Source of the DNA: Diplosphaera chodatii | Lineage: Eukaryota > Chlorophyta > Trebouxiophyceae > Prasiolales > Stichococcaceae | Direction of reading: 5' to 3' | Assembly: GCA_032358165.1 (NCBI GenBank) | Contig: JAALGY010000054.1 | Location: 186,001 to 250,000, forward strand | Length of the DNA stretch: 64,000 bases | Part shown: positions 22,901-35,300 of the stretch, piece after piece | Position numbering within the stretch: the stretch's first letter is position 1 | Layout: the number at the start of each line of letters is the position of its first letter | Position numbers and translations under genes: made by a program | The notes under the pieces: model-generated | What the model was told of the DNA's origin: nothing | The model's database searches: none | The model's input: only the letters and a program-made list of their open reading frames with translations

Positions 22901-25900
22901 CTGATCCAGGTCTGCGGTTGTCCACAGGTCTGCAGTTGCCAACAAAGCCATATATGGTGTAAGTCCTACAACCCTGAACCCTAAAACCTAAGCTACAGCA
23001 GACCCACCCGGGCGTCGGCGCCCTTGGTGAACACGTGGATGCTGCCGTCGGGGCCGCGCGCGACGACGGACATGCGCGCCCGCGCCGAGGAGTACTCCAG
23101 GATGTTGAGCACCTCCCACACCTCCTCCTTCGTTGGTATTGGGGGGTTGGCAGTTGGACCAACAGTGATGTGCGCTGAAGCACATGCGCTGACAGGAGCG
23201 TCAAAGGTGTGCGATGTTCACCACTTGCATTTTCAAGCACTAAGAGATCGCTGCGGCACCTCGCCGTGCAGGTTGATGGTGAGGTAGTTGCTGGTGCGCG
23301 CGGTGAGCTTGAAGCCCAGCCGGGCCGCGCCCTCCACAAGCGCCACCTCGTCCGGCGACGGGCCCTGCAATGAAACGAGATGAGGGTCTGTGGGGATGCT
23401 GACGCTGTGCTGCCTCTTGTGTGATGCTGCTCAGGTGTTGGTGATATACTGGCGCGGCTGGCGCCCAGGTCAAATCGGGACCGTTCCCATTCATGACCTG
23501 CCAGCATGACAGTTCAGCAACGGCCGCATCTGCAGCAATGGAGCTATGGAAAGTTTTCACACCCACCTGGTAGATGTACTCGCCGTCGGAGCCCCGCTCC
23601 ACGATGAGGGTGTTGCAGATGCACACGTTGGTCCAGAAGCTGCGCTGGCGGTGGCTCAGGCTGCCGGGCGCCCCGCCGCCGGCCTCCCGCGCCGCCGCCC
23701 CCAGCCGCTGGTCCCACGCCTCCAGGGCGCCCATGCCGCTGCCCAACTCCTCGTGATCCTCCAGCCTGGCGTTTCAGGATTTCAGACCGGCTCAGTCCAC
23801 GGCACGGGGCACGCCACGCACACGCAAGCCTGCGGGGAGACTGTACTGCAAGCACAGGGCTTAGGGTACCCTACATCCCATTTGGCTGGACTGCAGACAC
23901 GGGCGTAGGTTTTCCGTGGCCGGAAGCAATCTGAAGCTACTCTGATTGGCAGTTGGATGCCGCATGTAGCCGGCCAGACCTGAAGTCGGCGTGGCCGTAG
24001 GAGGTGCCCTCGATGGCGATCTGCCGCAGCTGCATCTCGTTACTTGTCAGCGTGCCCGTCTTGTCGGAGAAGACGTACGCCACCTGCGACACAAACAGGT
24101 GATACACCTGGCCTCCGCCCTCACAAGGATGTAGAACCGTGCTGGTTGATATTGCTGTGCAGGACAGTTGTGGCCAGACCTGCCCTGCAAGACGGTATCC
24201 TGGTGGGGCATGAGGTTACAGATGAGTCAGGCTGCCGTACATGGCGACAGACAACGTGGTGCAAACCCTTACCTTGCCCAGGTCCTCGTTCAGGTTGGTG
24301 TTGCGCGCCTTGGCGTGCTGCCCTTGCGCATCCACCATCTCCGGATCGTTGTTCACAAACACGAAGCCCTGCAGCGGAGGATGCAAGTGTCAGCACGCCA
24401 GTGCTCCTCGACATTTCGATGTAAAGGTACTTTTTTCCTACGGAGACTTTTGGGGAGGCCCGGACCACAAGCGCTCTGGATGAGCAGCCAAGCTGCCCAC
24501 GACAAGAACCAACGAGTGCCGGCTGGGTGCTGGGGTGCAGCGGCCGGTGCGGTGTGCGGCCGGCGCCCACCTGCCAGAACTTGACGATCTCCATGGTGAC
24601 GAAGAGCGAGATGGGGACCAGGTACGAGTACAGGATCCAGTAGGTGACCAGGTTGATGAAGAACTGCGCGGCGTCGCTGGTGTAGTTGCCCTGCAACAGC
24701 AATTGCACACTTTCCAGGTTTACTGAAGACGCAACATTTGCAGGACCTCCCTGTCGTTTGTCAGCCACAGCACAGATACCATATAGGCACTTGCAGTGGA
24801 AAGCCCTGGGCTGTGCTGTCCTGCATGCCGAAGAGCGCTGTGGCAAGTGCAGCTGGCAAGAACGCAACACAAACCAATGTGCACCCTGACGATGCTGCCG
24901 GTGGTGACCTGACCACAACTGCGCCGGCGCATGACACATCACGAGGTGGACAGCTGCACATATCGGTCCAGGTGCAAGTGCTGTAGGGGTATCAAAGAAC
25001 TTCTTCGTTCTTTTACTTCCTTCAACTACCCCGGAGCGCTGCTGCCCACCTGGCCCTGCACGGTGAGCGCCAGCTGGTAGCGGTCCACGCCGTGCTGGTT
25101 GCGCCACCACAGGCCCAGGCCGCCGTGCAGCACGCACATCGCGATTTGCAGGAGGATGATGAGCACGATCTGGATGTTGAGGAAGTTGTCGAAGGAGCCT
25201 GCGCAGCAGGTGTGCATCATGTCGTGGCCATACATGAGCACCGTGCTAATTGCTCGGCAAGGCGTGCACTCTTGAAAGGGGTGCGGACCTAGGCGCAGGT
25301 CATCAATACAATCCTCGGAGCCCATTGGAGATAACGCAGCAGCCACTGTGCAACAAATGTAAGACACGCGCAACAATGCTGCGCACACGTGCTGCTGCAG
25401 CCTGCGGCGGGCGGCGCACCGTATTTTAGGGGCGTCTCGGCGGCGTTCTGCTGGATGCGCGTCTCCGCGCCGGTGTAGACCACCAGCCCCAGGACGTGGC
25501 CGCTGTTCTTGAGCGTGCACCCGCGTAGCAGCATCTCGTTCATGGTGACCGGCAGCGTGCGCGCCGGCGGCGCGCCCGGCGCTGCGGCAAAGCAGAGGGA
25601 CATCAAGATGTGATCGGAAAGGAGACAGCGGTTGGGGACATTTGGCACAGCGGCAGCTGCGCCGCTCCAGTCTGCGGCTGCAGGCCATCAGGGCCTCCTG
25701 CTTGTTCAGCCGACCCTGCACCAAAGCAGCTCTCACTAGCCACTGTGCGTAGTGCCCTGGACCCTGAGGCAGCTGCCCCCACCTGCGGGCTCCATGTTGA
25801 AGCGGCCCTTGAACTTGTGCAGGTCCGCGTTGGGCACCTCGCACTGCAGCCGCCCCCGCACGCCCAGCCAGTCCGCGTCCGCCTGCGGGCCGTCCGCGCC

Positions 25901-27601
25901 CGTCGGCAGCGTGCTGCAGAGTACAGAAAACTACAGATGCGAAGCTACTCCAAAACAGCTCAGCGGCAGCCTCCTGCACTGCGCCGCCCTGTTCCCACGA
26001 CCGCATCACTGCTGCCAACCTGGCAGCCCCAGCAGCCGTGCCGTGGAAGCAAGCGGTGCCGCATCAGCACCATGCTGGCTCGCAGCCGTCAGCATCCAGC
26101 TCCACTATGCCCTGTTCTGTGACTCCAGGTGAATAACAACGACCCGCACCTGCGGACTTTGAGGTTGGTCTCGCCGTCCAGGTTGGTGGTGCGGATGAAG
26201 CACACGTTGTCGGGCAGCGCGGAGCGCAGGCACAGCAGGTCCGCGGGGAACAGCTCCTCGTCGTCCACCCGCACGATCTGCCCCACCTCCACCTTGCGCC
26301 AGATGGTGTCCACGAAGCTGCCTGCAGGGTTGTGGGGCTTGCATCGGCGCCCTTTGCTGGGATCGACCGTCACCACATCGGACTGTGATGACACCCCAAC
26401 ACATAGGTATCAGTGCTCTGACTTGCGGCTTGCAGCATGTTGGAGTGTAAGAACTTATTCAACCAGCATTGTCGCTCACCGTCGGGCTGCATGACGTGGG
26501 TGACAGAGTTGTTGGTCTCCTTGTCCTCGGAGTGGCGCTTGAAGTCCTCGTACACCGCCTTCACGCCCGCCACCAGCAGCACGAACACCAGCGCGGCGGT
26601 GGAGCCGAAGCCGCCGTACGGGCTCACGGTGCTCCACCACGCCAGGCACGCCTGTGTGTGAAGTGTCATGTGTTGTGTCTTGAACCCTGCTGGACTTGAC
26701 CAAACGGGCAGCCTTCCTTGCAGGTCTGCAGAGCCGAGGCAGGTCTGCCGGCGTCTTGGTCCTAGGCACTTTCACATGTGTCGAATGTGATGCTCGTTCA
26801 TCAGGAGTTAGCATTGCATGTGAGCGGGAGACAGGGTTCCCAGCAGCACCTGGATGAGGAAGTACAGGTACGCGGCGCGGGAAAACATCTCGAACAGGAA
26901 GATGGGCGCGAAGGTGATGGGGTTGTACTTGGCCGTCTTGATGCCGTTGTGGCTGAAGCCCGGTGTGGGGCGCCCACCCTCCAGCAGCACCGTGCGGTTC
27001 TCCGACGGCACCGCATCCTGCACAACGAATGGATGCGCAGCGTGTGGGGCGGTGAGGACCTTGTGTGGTGCAATGCAACACATAATGATGACCGCCTTGC
27101 CGCCGTGCCGTGGTGTACAGCATGGGCCTGGACAGCCTGCTATGTACAGTTGCATCTTTATGGCGGATGGGTGTCCGGAGCCGAGGGGGTGCCCCTGCTG
27201 TTCAGAAGGTCCCTGCTGCACCCAGATGCAGGCGGTAGGCAGCAGTCACAGCCGCCGCTTTGACAGTGCAGCTGACAGCTGAAGGCCGTTGCTACACCAA
27301 CTGGAGCAATGCACACAACCTGCTGCACCATAGTGCTGCAGCGGCAATGATTGACATTGGAAAATTGGCAATAAGAGCATATCCAGCCGGAGAACTTGGT
27401 GTTTGGTTGACTACGCTGCCGCTGACGCACCGTAGCTGGGATGTTGAGGTTGCGCTGGCTCTCATTCAGCAGCGCCGCCCGGCGGATGGGGTCCACAGAA
27501 GCCCGATGCAGGCCGGGCTTCTTGCCCTTGAGCAGCCGCTGCAGGCCCTTTCGCTTCTTGGGTGGCACCGATGGGCCGGGCCCCTGTGCCTCGCCCGCCA
27601 T
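16982..27601 (-). CDS. P4-type ATPase, phospholipid flippase (ALA-like)
   Basis: The enzyme uses ATP to move phospholipids from the outer to the cytosolic leaflet, typically with a CDC50/ALIS partner (none is seen here). The start ATG is at 27599-27601 ([19 protein letters not shown]); the first exon is 27431-27601. About 30 exons follow. Key motifs in order: actuator [11 protein letters not shown] (about 26150-26185), the P4-specific PISL in TM4 (about 24615), phosphorylation site DKTGTLT (about 24045-24065), nucleotide-binding [14 protein letters not shown] (about 23345), [12 protein letters not shown] (about 21440), and hinge GDGANDVAM (about 20130-20155). Six C-terminal membrane segments lie between about 19900 and 17700. 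The last exon joins YSNG at 17340 to APIQPPSGG and stops at 16982-16984. Summed exons give about 1,220 residues, normal for the family. All catalytic motifs are intact, so it should be active. Confidence 0.95.
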
Positions 27602-29334
27602 TTTACTGCTTTTCGATGTCTCACGGGTACACGCTACAGCTCATCAGGTCAGCGGCGATGCGAAGTGTGTTCAGCTTGTGCTATGCTGGCTGCAGTCCCT
27701 CTGCAGAGCCGAAGCCTAGAAGTGTCAAGTGACAGAGTGGTTGGGTCTCGGCACTCAGATCCCCTCCACAACAACACTGTTGCACGCTGCAGATGCTCCA
27801 CTAGGTTTCCAAGGACAAGGAACGATGCGGGCGCGTCGCACTGCAGGGCCGCAAGATGTGCAGAGGACCGTGGGCTGGTGTGTAGGTCATGGTCACATTA
27901 TGTGAATCATTCTTAGTCATCGTCCTGCGTCCAGCTTCCGCTTGATTGTCTCTTTTGAGCTTCCACAAAGCACGCGTGTTGGCCTGACAGCAACAGAAAA
28001 CACCACATGCGCCAGGGAGGGCACGGCACCTGCTCGGGCACACCGCAAGCGCACTGTGCAAGGTGAGCAAGCAGCCCCTGGGCCTGGCACACTCTCGGAG
28101 GCGTTGGTGACGCTGGCAACGGCCAGGAATCCAACGGGTTAACTATCCCTCAGCACGCGGGAAACGGCTCCGGGCGCCGGCCCGGCCCCCGGGCCGCGGC
28201 AAGCAAACACTGCATGTGCACCCTGCCCTTGAGCATGTTTTTGTCGGGGCCTCCTTGCGGCGCCGAGGCACTTAATGGGCTTTCGAAATGCCCGCGACAA
28301 GGCCTGATTGCTGCGGCGTCGACGCACGCTGCTGGCGCTGCTGCCGACACGGCGCGTGCAGTAGGATCTACTAGCCGTATGTACAGTGCTCAAGCCGCTG
28401 GCCGAGCTTGGGACAGCTCAGCGGCGGAGCTTCCGGCGGCCCGTAAGCCGGGGAGGCGTGGTGCAGCTGGTGCAGGGCAGGCCTCAGGGATCACTTGGCA
28501 GCTGTTGTCCGTCGATGCGTACCGCTGACCCAACCGGCGGCCCCCGCGGCGCCCGCACCGCCCGGCTGGCTTGCACATTGGAGCCCTGGTCTGTGATTGC
28601 AGCTGGCCGACCGTCATCGCGCAGCCCTGGTTCAGTCAGGGCCCTCGCTGCTGCTGCTGCTGCTGCATAGCTCCTACGTACGTTGTCGCTCACTAGGCTT
28701 TACTGTTGCACCGAGCTTCGGCATAGGCGTCGAGCGTACTGCAGTCAGTCTGACCTGATCAGGCACCGAATCGTGTCTGTATCCTTATCGTGACGCTTCC
28801 ACGCGCACATCTGGTGGGTGGTTCGAGCAGTGGGGTCATGGGATCCTGTCACAGCTCCAGGGCTGGCGGGCGCACGGTGCTGGCTGCACCAACTGCAGCA
28901 CAGCTTCAGCTGCGTCCCGCCGCTTGCCTGATTCAGCCTGCGATGGAAGAGACTGGAAGGAGGGCTTGACCACCGTTGGTGCTGCTGTGCTGCGCAGGTT
29001 GAATTAGCAGCACCACCACTTGGAGACAGTGAGGCGGTTGAGCAGCCAGAGCTCTGTCCACAATCGAGGAAGCACAGCTGCCGGGACACCAGCCGCTGCT
29101 GCAGCGTGGAGCACAGCGGCTGTGCAGTGTGAGGAGGTCGCAGGCAGGCAGACACCAGTAACAACAGCTGCAGCAGGACGAGCAACAGACGCTGTCTCGC
29201 TGCAGCGGACTGCACGTCAGCATGCTGGCCGGCGCTGCAGTGCCGGCAGCGGCTGCCGCCGCCCGCTGCTGCGTCGACCGCCACCGTGCAGGCGGCCGCT
29301 GAGGCCGCCCGCATGTGCCGGCGCGCCTGCAGGC
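27602..29334. other. Divergent promoter region, flippase / five-Tudor gene
   Basis: About 1.7 kb separates two oppositely directed starts. A very GC-rich block lies at about 28140-28680, including a run of seven GCT at about 28648. The reading frame of the five-Tudor gene is open upstream to an ATG at 29020, so part of 29020-29334 may be coding. Short ORFs here have no family signature. Confidence 0.5.
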
Positions 29335-32300
29335 ATGCGCCCCAGCATCACGCACCTGCCACTGCCGGGCACGCCGACGGTGCAGCCGGGCAGCGCGATC
29401 GCGATGCCGCCGGCCCGGGGCTCCGGCGCATTTGACCGGCAGGCCACCGCAGCTGAGCTGGCGACCACACCTGTGACCCGCGCGGCGGCAGCGGCGAACG
29501 GCGGCAGCGCTGCGAGCAGCCCCGCCAGCAGCGGCGGCCCCGACGTCGCGGCCAACGGTGGCGCCAACGGCCATGCAGATGGGCACACCAACGGGCACGG
29601 CAACGGGCACAGCAAGGGTCACGCCGACAGGCAGGGGGCCAGGAGGCAGTCGGCGGACGGGAAGTCGCCGCACGGGCGGAAGCCGGCGGCCACCCCGGAG
29701 CAGCAGCAGCAGCCGCGGGCGGGCAGCAAGCGCAGCCGGCAGCAGCAGCCGCTGGAGCTGGTCGCGGGCCGCGAGGCAGTCGGCCGCCGGCTCAGCGTGT
29801 GGTGGCAGCGCCCCCAGGAGTGGGTGGAGGGCCGCATCAAGGAGTTTGACGCCGCCGCAGGTAAGCGCTCGCTGAGGCCAACGGCTGCCACTACTCTCGG
29901 CCCCAGCTGCCTCAGAAGCACCTCTGGCTTGTCCGCGCGCTGTGGCATGTTGCACCTGTGGATGCTGCGCATACTCCGTATCACGCAGCTGTGGCGTGGC
30001 TGCGTTGCCTGTGATGTCCAGGTGGGCAGCAGCGGCTGCTCGGAGCAGAGTTTGTGCCTCGCTGCCGGCCAGCAAGTGCTTGTGCTTTCGCAGCCAGCAT
30101 CTGCAGCACCATCACACTGCACCTTACCCTCACGATATGCTGCACCCGCAGGCAAGCACCGGGTGGCGTACGACGGGCAGCAGGGGGGCGGTGACGCGTG
30201 GCTGGCGCTGAGCGGCGTGCGCTTCCAGTGGCTGTCGGAGCCGCGCCATGGCCAGGGACCCAACCCCACCTTCGCCGCGCTGCCGCCCAGGGAGGAGCTG
30301 GTCGGCGCGCGCGTGAAGGTGTTCTGGCCCGGCATGGGCAGGTGGTACCTGGGCACGGTCAAGGGCTACGACGCGCGCACCAAGAAGCACAGGGTGGCCT
30401 ACAAGGACGGCGACCTGAAGCTGGTCAACCTGCGGCACGAGGCGGTGCTGATCGCCGACGACTCGCCGGTCTCCCCGGTGTCCACAGCCAAGTCTCCAGC
30501 GGCGTCTCCAGCAGCGGCCAGCACCCCCGGTGGCGGCACCCCAGGCACCGCCACCCCCGGCAGCGCCCCGCCCAGCAGCGGCCGGGGCGGCGGCAGGAAT
30601 GCGCAGCGCACCCCCGGCAGCAGCGGCAGGAAGGCCGCGCCGCCGGCCACGCAGCCCGCCAAGCCCGCAGCGAAGGCTCCAGCGACCGAGCCCGCGCCCC
30701 AGGCTGGCGGCCCTGCCCCCAGCAGCGGCGGGGACGGCAGCGATGGCGATGACAGCGGCTCGGAGGACAGCCGGGCGGCGGCGCCGGCGCCGCGGCGGCA
30801 GCCCAACGCCGAACGCAGGCGGGACCGGCAGCAGCGGCGGGACTCTAGGGCTGGCCGCAGCAGTGGGGCAGTGGGTACCGCTACGAACGGCGTGTCCAAG
30901 GTCAGCGCCGGCAGCTCCTCCAAGCCGCGGCCCGACACCAAGGCCGGCCGCGCCGCCAAGCGCGCCTCAGCCGGCAGGAGCGGCTTGCCCGCAGCAGAGG
31001 ACAGTGATGAGCCGGGTTCCGAGCCGCCGGCAGACGCAGAAGCGGCCGGCGCAGCAGGCGCCGTGCCCGCAAATGGCAAGCGCAGCCGCGGGGAGGACGG
31101 AACAGCCAGCGGCAGCCCGCCGAAGGTCGCGAGGGTCGACACGCCGCCTCGGCAGGCGCCTCAGTCACCCGGCGCCTCTGCAAAGCCGCCGATCGCAGCT
31201 CATCAGCAGCAGCAGCCGCCGCAGCAGCCACAGCCGACTGGCGCAGCTGGCAAGGCTGCTGCGCCGCCGCAGCTGCCCGTGACCTCTGCAGCTGGGACCG
31301 TGGCCAGCGGTGTCACTCTGGGCCCCATCGCAGCCTTCAGGGCGGTGCTGTCAGCTCCGACGGTGCCGCCCGCCACAGCAGCGCAGCCGCGCAGCCAGCC
31401 GCAGCTGCAGCGTAATGGCCACCTGCAGAGCGGCAAGTCGCAGCCGCAGCAGAATGGCAAGCCGCAGCTGGCGCAGAATGGCAAGTCGCAGCAGCCGCAG
31501 CAGCAGCAGGCGCCTGCAGCGGTGTGCATGCCGCCGCCGCCGCCGCTCGGCGCCGTCGGCTTCAGCCCGAAGGCCACCACGTTGCAGGTGATGAATGCAT
31601 CTGTGCACTTGCAAGTGTGACACGTTGACATCATTGATCAGTGTGCCTCCTGACGTCGCCTGGCTACAGTCAGATGAAGATGTACTGACGACATGTACGT
31701 CTGCTTGGCGATGCATGTCAGTGTATGTCTGACATGCATCGCAAGAGCAGATCGTCCATGTCGTCAGCCATGTGCCTGCATCGTGACCTTTAGGCATGCA
31801 AGGCAACCTAAAGGCAACCTCATGTGCAAGACGACGCCATTGTGGTGCTCCACAGGCAGCGCTGGCTATGCCGCTGACGAGTTCTCCCGCCAAGCCGCTG
31901 ACGCAAGAGCCAGCCAGCCGCAGTGCCTTCCAGGTGAGACCCTGAGCATGCACGAGCCGCACACCATGCGACGCAGACTTGCAGCCCTGATTTGCTGCAC
32001 ATGATCTCACATCTCACATCTCACATGTAGCGTGATCCGCTTACCGTGCCACAGGAACCGATGTCGTTGGTTCCTCTTCCGCAGGTGTGCCGGCCAGAGG
32101 ATGACCCCCTGCGCATGGCGGCCAGCCTGCTGCGCGGCGGCCAGCGCTGGCAGCCGGCCCCCGCCCCTGCCGCGCCGCCGGCGCAGCCGCAGCAGCAGGT
32201 GACGCCGCAGCCGAGGCAGCAGCCGCAGGCCCAGCAGCAGCCGCAGCCGGCGCTGCCCGGCGTCCAGCCCAAGCTGCAGCCACAGCCGCAGCAGCAGCCG

Positions 32301-35300
32301 CAGCCCGCCCCGCAACAGCAGGCGCCAGTCGCTCATGCTGCAGGGCCTCCTGTGCAGCAGCAGCCGGCGCCCCGCACGCTGTCCCCCATCCGGGTGCGGC
32401 TGCCGGTGCCAGCGCAGCGGCCGGAGCCCGTGGGCGTGAGCCCCATGCTGCCGCCGCCAGAGCCGGTGAGCAAACTCGTGGTGTATGTGGCTTGGCAGGC
32501 AATGCAGCATGTGTCACTGTGCATGCCCACCTTCGAAAGCCCCTGCACTCTTCGCCAGCAGTAGGTTAATAGACAAGCAGGGCATGGCGCAGAAGGTGGC
32601 GACGTTGCTCTTGTGGCATCTTTGCCGCTGCTCTTGTTGCAGCTTTGCCGCTGGTCCAAAGCGGCAATTGGATAAACACTCAACACGGTGCAGTTTCCGG
32701 CCTGCACTGTTTACAACTCGCTGTCCTTTCTGCTGCCCCAGGCGCGGCGCAGCAAGCTGCCGGACCCTGGGACGCCGCTCGCGCAGCCGGGCAGCGCGGG
32801 CAGCCGGCCGCTGCGGGCGGCGCGGCTGGCGGCGGCGGTCGCGGGGGGCGTCAACCGGGGCGACGGGGCGCTGGCGGGCGCGCGCATCGCGGTGTACTGG
32901 CGCGAGGACGCGGCCTACTACAAGGTATACAAACCCTAAATGGGTGTAGCACAGCGCAGCATGTGCTCTTGATGCAGCTACGGGGCACCTGGGAGCGTGG
33001 GGCGGCAGCAGCAGGCTACTTGCCGACGCAGTGCCACACTAGTGTTTCATCTGTTGCATGAGCGCCCTCAGTGTTGTGGCGACACCATCCACTCTGCATG
33101 CATGAACAAAGTGATGGCGGGCGCTGTTGCACAGGACCCCATCATGGCGTGTGGCAATGTAGCTTTCGATTGTCTCTTGTGCCATATGCCATGATGAGGT
33201 CCTGACACTGGCCCCCGCCATCGTACACTGCACGCGCATGCCACGACCATACCAACTGTGCCACCTGCGTGTTATTGCCAGACAGCCGCTGGCGCCCGAG
33301 ACGGCTTTGCTTTTCCAAGCGCTGCCGAGCTGAGGTCCCGGAGATCAGCCTGCCGGTCATTTCGCGCTACAGGGCACGCTGGCGGCGCTGGACGGGTACC
33401 ACAAGCGCGTCAAGGTGGTGTACGACGACGGGGAGGAGGAGTGGCTGTCGCTGCCGCGCCACGCGTTCCGGTGGCTGTCGCCCCGGGGCCGCTCCGCCGG
33501 CTGCTCCGAGCCGCTCAAGCGCGCGCTGTGCGCGCTGGGCGCCCAGGGTGCGTAGTGACCTCATGATGGGATGCTGCTGCACGCTGCACATCCTACATTG
33601 GTGGTGCTATGCTCTGCATGAACGGTGTTGAGTGTACAGGTGGTGCGCTGTGAGGGTTGTGTTTTATAAGCGAAACATGAAGCTGGCCAAAGGTCTGATG
33701 GCTTCAAAATTGTTCTGAAATGTGCAAAGTATGGGCTGCCGTGTGCTCACTGTGCTCGGGTAATGCTGTGTAGGCATCAGCGAGGAGCAGCTGCAGCCGC
33801 CGGCAGATACAGTGGGACCGCAGCAGCGGCTGCAGGACGGCATTGCGCCCGCCGGCCAGGCGGCCGTGGGGCAGCGCGTCGCGGTCTGGTGCCCCGGCAA
33901 CGGCGAGTTTCACACGTGAGTGCCCTTTCGCTGAATCTGTAGGGTGGCATATGAAAGTGCATCCCAGATAGTCATACGCGGTTGGGTGCTCGGGTGCTCC
34001 GCCCATCTCTGTTCGTGGCTGTGGTTTTGTGCTTGTGGATGTCGTGCATCTGCAGCTGCTCTGCCGCTTCGTACTTTCATCACGGGTGGCCCGGCTGTCT
34101 GTCCCAAGCCGCTGCAAATGCTCGCCGCTGAGCAGTGTTTTGTGCGCCGCCGCAGGGGGGAGGTGCTGCAGTACGACCGCCACCGCGGGCAGCACCACGT
34201 GCTGTACGAGGACGGGGAGGACGAGGCGCTGCGCCTGGGGGCGGAGGCCGTCCGCTGGCTGGGGCCTGCCTCCGAGTCCCCCTGCGCCGCGGGCCTGCCC
34301 GCAGGTGAACAACACACCTCACGTTGCACTGTGTTCTGTGTGATCATGAGCCGCGGGGCTTGTGCAAGTGTGCCTGCTGCCTTGCTGCGAGGGGAGGGAT
34401 GCAGTGCGTCTGCTTGCACCGTGTTATGTATGCAGCAAGGACTGTGCTGATACAGACAATGTGACTGCTTCTGCGCTGCAGGCAAGCCGGTGCCGCGGGG
34501 GCAGGCGGTGGTCGGCTGGCGCATCGGCGTGTGGTGGCCCCACGACCGCACCTTCTACGTCGGCGACGTCACCTCCTACAACTCCGCCACCGGCAGGTGT
34601 GTCGCCAGGGCAGCAAAAGTGGTGCTGAGTTTGTACACCAGTGCACTGTCATGTCGGCTGTGACCGCTTCGTTTTGCGCCCGTTTCGTGGACATGACGCT
34701 GTGCATTGCAGAGATTTCAATTGTCAGACTGAGGTTGTGGTCACCGCAGGCACTCGGTGCTGTACGACGACGGGGAGCGGGAGGCGGTGCTGCTGGCGTC
34801 CGAGAAGCTCAAGTGGCTGCTGCCGCCCGAGGTGCTGCTTCCTCCATCTAGAGTTTAGGGTTTTTCCGTGCCCCACCCCTGCACATGCATTGGTCTATGT
34901 TGGACATCAGCCGCACCGCCAGCCCTGTTCGTTGACACACCGTGCATGCATGCTCGTTGTGCAAACCAGCACCGCAACTCGTTTGGAACAAATTCCGATG
35001 GTACCCGCTCTCTCATTTCGCAGGTGGGCCCCTCGGAGGAGGCGACGGCGGCGCGCCACCAGCAGAAGCGGCAACCCCGCCGCCGCCACCTGGTCGAGTC
35101 CTCTGACGAAGACGTGCGCTTTGCAGCGTGCTGTTGAGCCGTAGTGTTTCGTTTGTCTGAAGCCTGCACAGTCGGGGTAGCAGGGCCTGCCACAGGCTGT
35201 GCCAGGCCCTGCCCTCCTCACAGCACAGGCTTCAGGCAACACAGCATGCTGTTGGCACTCTGGCTGTAGTTGCCCCAAGTTTGACCATGTAGGTCCCACG

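Noticed and set aside
22965..22992. CCCTAAA-like motifs, also near 32931 and 34855, as interstitial telomere repeats
   Set aside because: Only one or two imperfect copies at each place, inside introns; far too few to be telomeric remnants.
28648..28669. Run of seven GCT triplets
   Set aside because: A simple microsatellite in non-coding DNA; no structure around it.
28139..28690. Overlapping ORFs on both strands between the flippase and the five-Tudor gene
   Set aside because: No family motif, no matching splice sites, and a composition explained by a GC-rich promoter block.
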